DNA of 62,000 bases from Symsagittifera roscoffensis (Eukaryota > Xenacoelomorpha > Acoela > Convolutidae), in contig NC_087065.1 in assembly GCF_963678635.1 (NCBI RefSeq), positions 14,264,019-14,326,018 on the forward strand, written 5' to 3'. Below are positions 58,767 to 62,000 of the stretch, piece by piece. Within the stretch, counting starts at the first letter, position 1. Each line of letters opens with the position of its first letter. The position numbers were made by a program, and so were the translations under genes. The notes under the pieces are model-generated. The model ran no database searches. It was not told the DNA's origin and was given only the letters and a program-made list of their open reading frames with translations.

Positions 58767-60384
58767 GAGAATCATGACTAACCAACTATACACAAGAATT
58801 TCACACGACTACTCTGTTCGACCTGCTAAAAATAAAATCACTTCATATCTCCACATATCACTTTTCCTTTGATGTTTTTTAACTGATCTCACTAACTTCA
58901 GGAATCACTGTTCTCAACTCTGATGAGAACCAAATATCTACTATATTGGTAATCTCGCGTTTCAATAATTGTTCTCCAACTAACCGAGAACCAACCGTTG
59001 CACTCACATAACAATTGTTCTCTCCAACGATAGGCTACACATAACCTTTTTGCTATGTTTGTCTACTTGAGATGTAGTTTTAATTAGAAATAGGATTATC
59101 CCAACAAGTCCTGATATCTACTGTAGTACATCCTATGCAGGGGCCAAACTGAATTTTTCCACTGACGAAACACGTCATGAATTCCAATTTCACCATAGAT
59201 ATCTCGAAATAAATTGAGCGCATATCATGTCCAATTTAACCTCTAGGCCAAATATGTTTAATTAGCCAGTCTCTCAAGATTTTAAATTAGTTTTTCTCTT
59301 TAACGTTATGACCTCCCGGGCAGGGGTAGCTTACTCATTCCAAGTATCTAAAATCCCAGCTATACTTTATTCCAATACCGACCTTCTACCTATTAGGGGA
59401 AAGTTATTTGCTTATTAGATGTCATTTTGTGCCAAAAAATTACCTCCATGTAGCTAAAAAATAATCATGTCCGTTCAAGTTGTTTAGGAGACCTACTTTC
59501 TATCCTACGCTCTAATACTGCCAATTTCCCTACGTTACTACGTTTGTTTAGTCTAATTGATTTTTAATTAATAAAGCGTTCGCGACGTTAAGGTGAACCC
59601 AATGTTGGCCATGTTCATTTTAATTAATTCACTATGTCAATATCACCATGAAAAATCCATACTCTTTTCAGTTTCTGCTTTAGTTTCCAATAAAAAGCAT
59701 CCACCAAAATTATAAGTTGGCTGATATATTCTTGTTTAAAAAGAGTTGGGAATGGGAAATACGCCCTTTTCCGGTGATAATCTCGGGGTCGTCTTTGCAA
59801 CTTTTGTCCTAAACATCTAAAAGTCATTTAAAGGTCAACCCCAGTCACCCCGGTTTCATCCATATCCCATTAACACTTCCCACATAATCACATTTCTACG
59901 GTCCAAAATCATTTTTCCCGGGAAAACATGTTAACATCGGAAAGAGTCGACGGAAGGGTTCTACTCACTAAGCTACGTTTTTCGGAGTTTGTAGTTTGTG
60001 TCTATTACCGCTATAAAATCAATATGCCCTTGCTTATTAATTTTTTGCGTAAGTTGCCTATTTCCGGTCTAAGGGGTGTTGTTGTTCAAGGGCTAATAAA
60101 TTCGGTACCAACAGTTGGATTTAGTTCAAACTATGAAATACGACATATCCCGCCAATATTTATCATACCCCAAAGTTTTAGCTCCCTGCGTTCACTGAGG
60201 GCTGAAAAATGGCTTCGGGAAACCAGGGATGATGAATAATTACTTAGTGCGTTTGGCAGCGCTGAATACCTGTAAATTCTAATCTCCTGGTCTTCTAAGT
60301 TTGCATGTATTTCTTAATGAAGCCATAAAGATGGTCGGGTATAAAGTTTTCGAAAAAACGTTCACTGTGTTGGCGGGAGATATG

Positions 60385-60830
60385 AAAGTTTTTTGTGCCC
60401 TATCTTATTATATGGGCGGCAGGTGGTTTTTTCCAGATCTCTTGAACTATTGGTTTCCTCCTCCACCGGACTTCTACACTTGCTTTATTGGTGCTATGAA
60501 CGTGCTCGGTTGTACAAATTTTGGAATTCGGCCTTCATATTGGCGGAGTCCCTAGACTTTCTAATAGCCTATCTTAATACGTATGGAACATGTGGATGTT
60601 GTGATATCTCGGAAAGTTGTTACCTCATAGTGAACCGCCTTCTTGCAGACTCATTATTAGGGTTCTGGAGGATAAGAACATCAAACTTTTTTCCGATTCG
60701 ACTTCTTGGTTGTTGAGGGTCCCTAGACTTTTTTATAGCATATCTTTATACATGGGCAACAAGTTTATTTTCCGAGATCTCGGAAAGTTGTTACCTCCTT
60801 ATTAGTGCTATGTAGGTTCCTATGAGGGTC
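60385..60830. repeat. Three diverged tandem copies of an about 170-bp unit
   Basis: Copies start near 60399, 60568 and 60740 with the forms CCTATCTTATTATATGGGC, GCCTATCTTAATACGTATGG and GCATATCTTTATACATGGGC. Each is followed by ..(A/T)GATCTC(G/T)... and GTTGTTACCTC-like text. Copies 2 and 3 are closer to each other and share CGGAAAGTTGTTACCTC. The open frame 60301-60555 lies within this repeat and is not considered a gene. Confidence 0.65.
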
Positions 60831-61483
60831 GAAGATGCTGCGACATGTATAGAAACTTTTAATTTCGGGTTTTCGGACAGTATCGAAAACGAAGTTAAAA
60901 CCTGAAGTTTGTCCAAATTTTGATTGTACTGACTTGTTCACCCTAGGCTACTAACCACTCGACTGGGCCATTAAACTATTGTAGCGTACAGTTCTAAACC
61001 TCTATAGACGCAAGGTAATGTTATCTAAGACAAATTTGCGATTTAGCCGACTATACTTTGGGATCACCAATCCTACACAATCATTGCGTCTCAAAATGCG
61101 TATGTTTCGACTTTGCGCGCCAAGTTTAGATGTACAATTCTTCAGATATGAAATAAAGTTTTGTTTGGTTTAAAATAAAGTTAAGAGGACACAATCGGTT
61201 AAATGACTCTCACAATAGTAGTTATTAACTATAAAAGAATGCACTAAGACTCATATTGGTTAGCTTTTCAGAAAAATGTTTTAACTTAAACAGAACGCAA
61301 AAGAACGCATCAAAATGAATGCAAAAACTGCTTTTAGATTTCACCCATTTCATAATAAAAAATTAAAAATTAAAAGCTCTTATCTTCTGGAAATCTATGA
61401 GTAAAAACTCAGATTCTACAAAAGAAGTCATTAAAATCTAGTAATTTCATTGAATAATCTTTGATGAGTCACAAGCCGTATAT

Positions 61484-61937
61484 TTATTTAACTTGAACTG
61501 GTATTCCAAAATTATTTTTCAATTTTTCTAAAAAGAGAAACGTTAAAACAGTTTGCGGTGCCATTCTGATCAAAGCAGGCATGAATCCCTTGAAAAAGGC
61601 AGTCGGTCCAACTTTCAATGTGTGCAAAAACACGTGACCAATTCCTCGGAACTCGCCTGGCTTAGAGTTCATCATTTTTGTCTTCATTACATCTATCGGC
61701 ATAGTTAGCAGTGTCGCAATGCCCCCGGCAATAAAGGAACTTGTGAAGTAACATGCCTGCCCTTCGCTCATTAGGCCGAATTGTAAAATTTGCTCTTTGA
61801 TAGTGTCGTAGCTAGCCATTTGTCCTATGGACATAAAACAGCCTCTAGCACTAGCCATAGTACAGCCTCGGAACAATCGAGAAAAACCTTCTTGGCTGAT
61901 TACTTTTATGAGCCCATCTATCGCATGTTTGTAGTTC
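61484..61937 (-). CDS. Second mitochondrial dicarboxylate carrier-like gene, last exon
   Basis: Exon of 454 nt after acceptor GTCTGTTTGCAG (61938 onward), starting inside the codon before NYKHAIDGL. It encodes RGCTMASARG, SIGQMASYDTIKEQIL, TMPIDVMKTKMMN, FKGFMPALIR and LTFLFLEKLKNNFG. The sequence is clearly paralogous to the 53088-53711 exon and runs in the same orientation, so the two are a local duplication. Here an intron falls before NYKH, where the other gene is uninterrupted. The stop codon overlaps AATAAA. The remaining exons lie beyond the window. Confidence 0.85.
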
Positions 61938-62000
61938 CTGCAAACAGACACTTAATTTTTTGACAACTAGTTGAAAAAATTGTTTTTGCTCAGTTGTTTT

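Larger units (their letters stand above)
56525..61483. other. Region between the two carrier genes; no gene supported
   Basis: It should hold the 5' region of the first carrier gene and the 3' end of the second. A minus-strand open frame at 57975-58271 (Cys-rich, ending KTTQV) and a plus-strand ATG at 58519 followed by a hydrophobic run and a GT donor were considered, but neither is convincing. It contains a (TC)n tract and a 170-bp tandem repeat, listed separately. Confidence 0.5.

Noticed and set aside
60301-60555. 84-aa plus-strand frame
   Set aside because: It sits in a diverged tandem repeat whose other copies are not open in the corresponding frame.

Overview
The window looks like nuclear DNA from an animal. 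It is AT-rich, its genes are split by GT-AG introns, and it carries BEL/Pao and Ty3-type LTR retrotransposons, MITE-like elements and microsatellites. The species cannot be named from the sequence; an invertebrate is my guess. Coding sequence is sparse and most of the recognisable content is mobile or repetitive DNA.

Layout. 1-11.8 kb: mostly non-coding. It holds two possible minus-strand exons of a multi-pass membrane protein (4352-4547, 6194-6311), a MITE with 52-bp inverted ends between them, a foldback repeat, a 0.8-kb hAT-like non-autonomous element and two diverged direct duplications. 11.85-18.79 kb: a BEL/Pao retrotransposon with two 223-bp LTRs, a tRNA-Trp-type primer site, a gag-pol broken by frameshifts, a 215-bp MITE inside gag, and, between pol and the 3' LTR, an antisense, intron-bearing JmjC-like gene. 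18.8-26.1 kb: a tandem array of about 1.44-kb units, each of which is itself a long imperfect inverted repeat. The BEL element inserted into the first unit. 28.2-35.06 kb: a Ty3-type element with identical 216-bp LTRs, followed in tandem by a truncated second internal copy. 35.9-38.2 kb: the 3' exons of an unrecognised minus-strand gene with an RS-rich and acidic C-terminus. 38.2-39.3 kb: a segmental duplication with minisatellite-like repeats. 43.9-49.5 kb: a second, older Ty3-type element of the same lineage without recognisable LTRs. 53.0-56.5 kb: a complete three-exon minus-strand gene for a mitochondrial dicarboxylate-carrier-like SLC25 protein. 61.48-61.94 kb: the last exon of a paralogue in the same orientation.

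How the parts relate. The two SLC25 genes are a local duplication whose introns differ. The retroelements show how repeats build on one another here: a hairpin satellite was hit by a BEL element, and the BEL gag was hit by a MITE. The most unusual object is the JmjC-like gene carried antisense inside the BEL element. JmjC proteins remove histone methyl marks or hydroxylate proteins, so it may be a captured host gene that once helped the element escape silencing. That role is inference; this copy is disabled.
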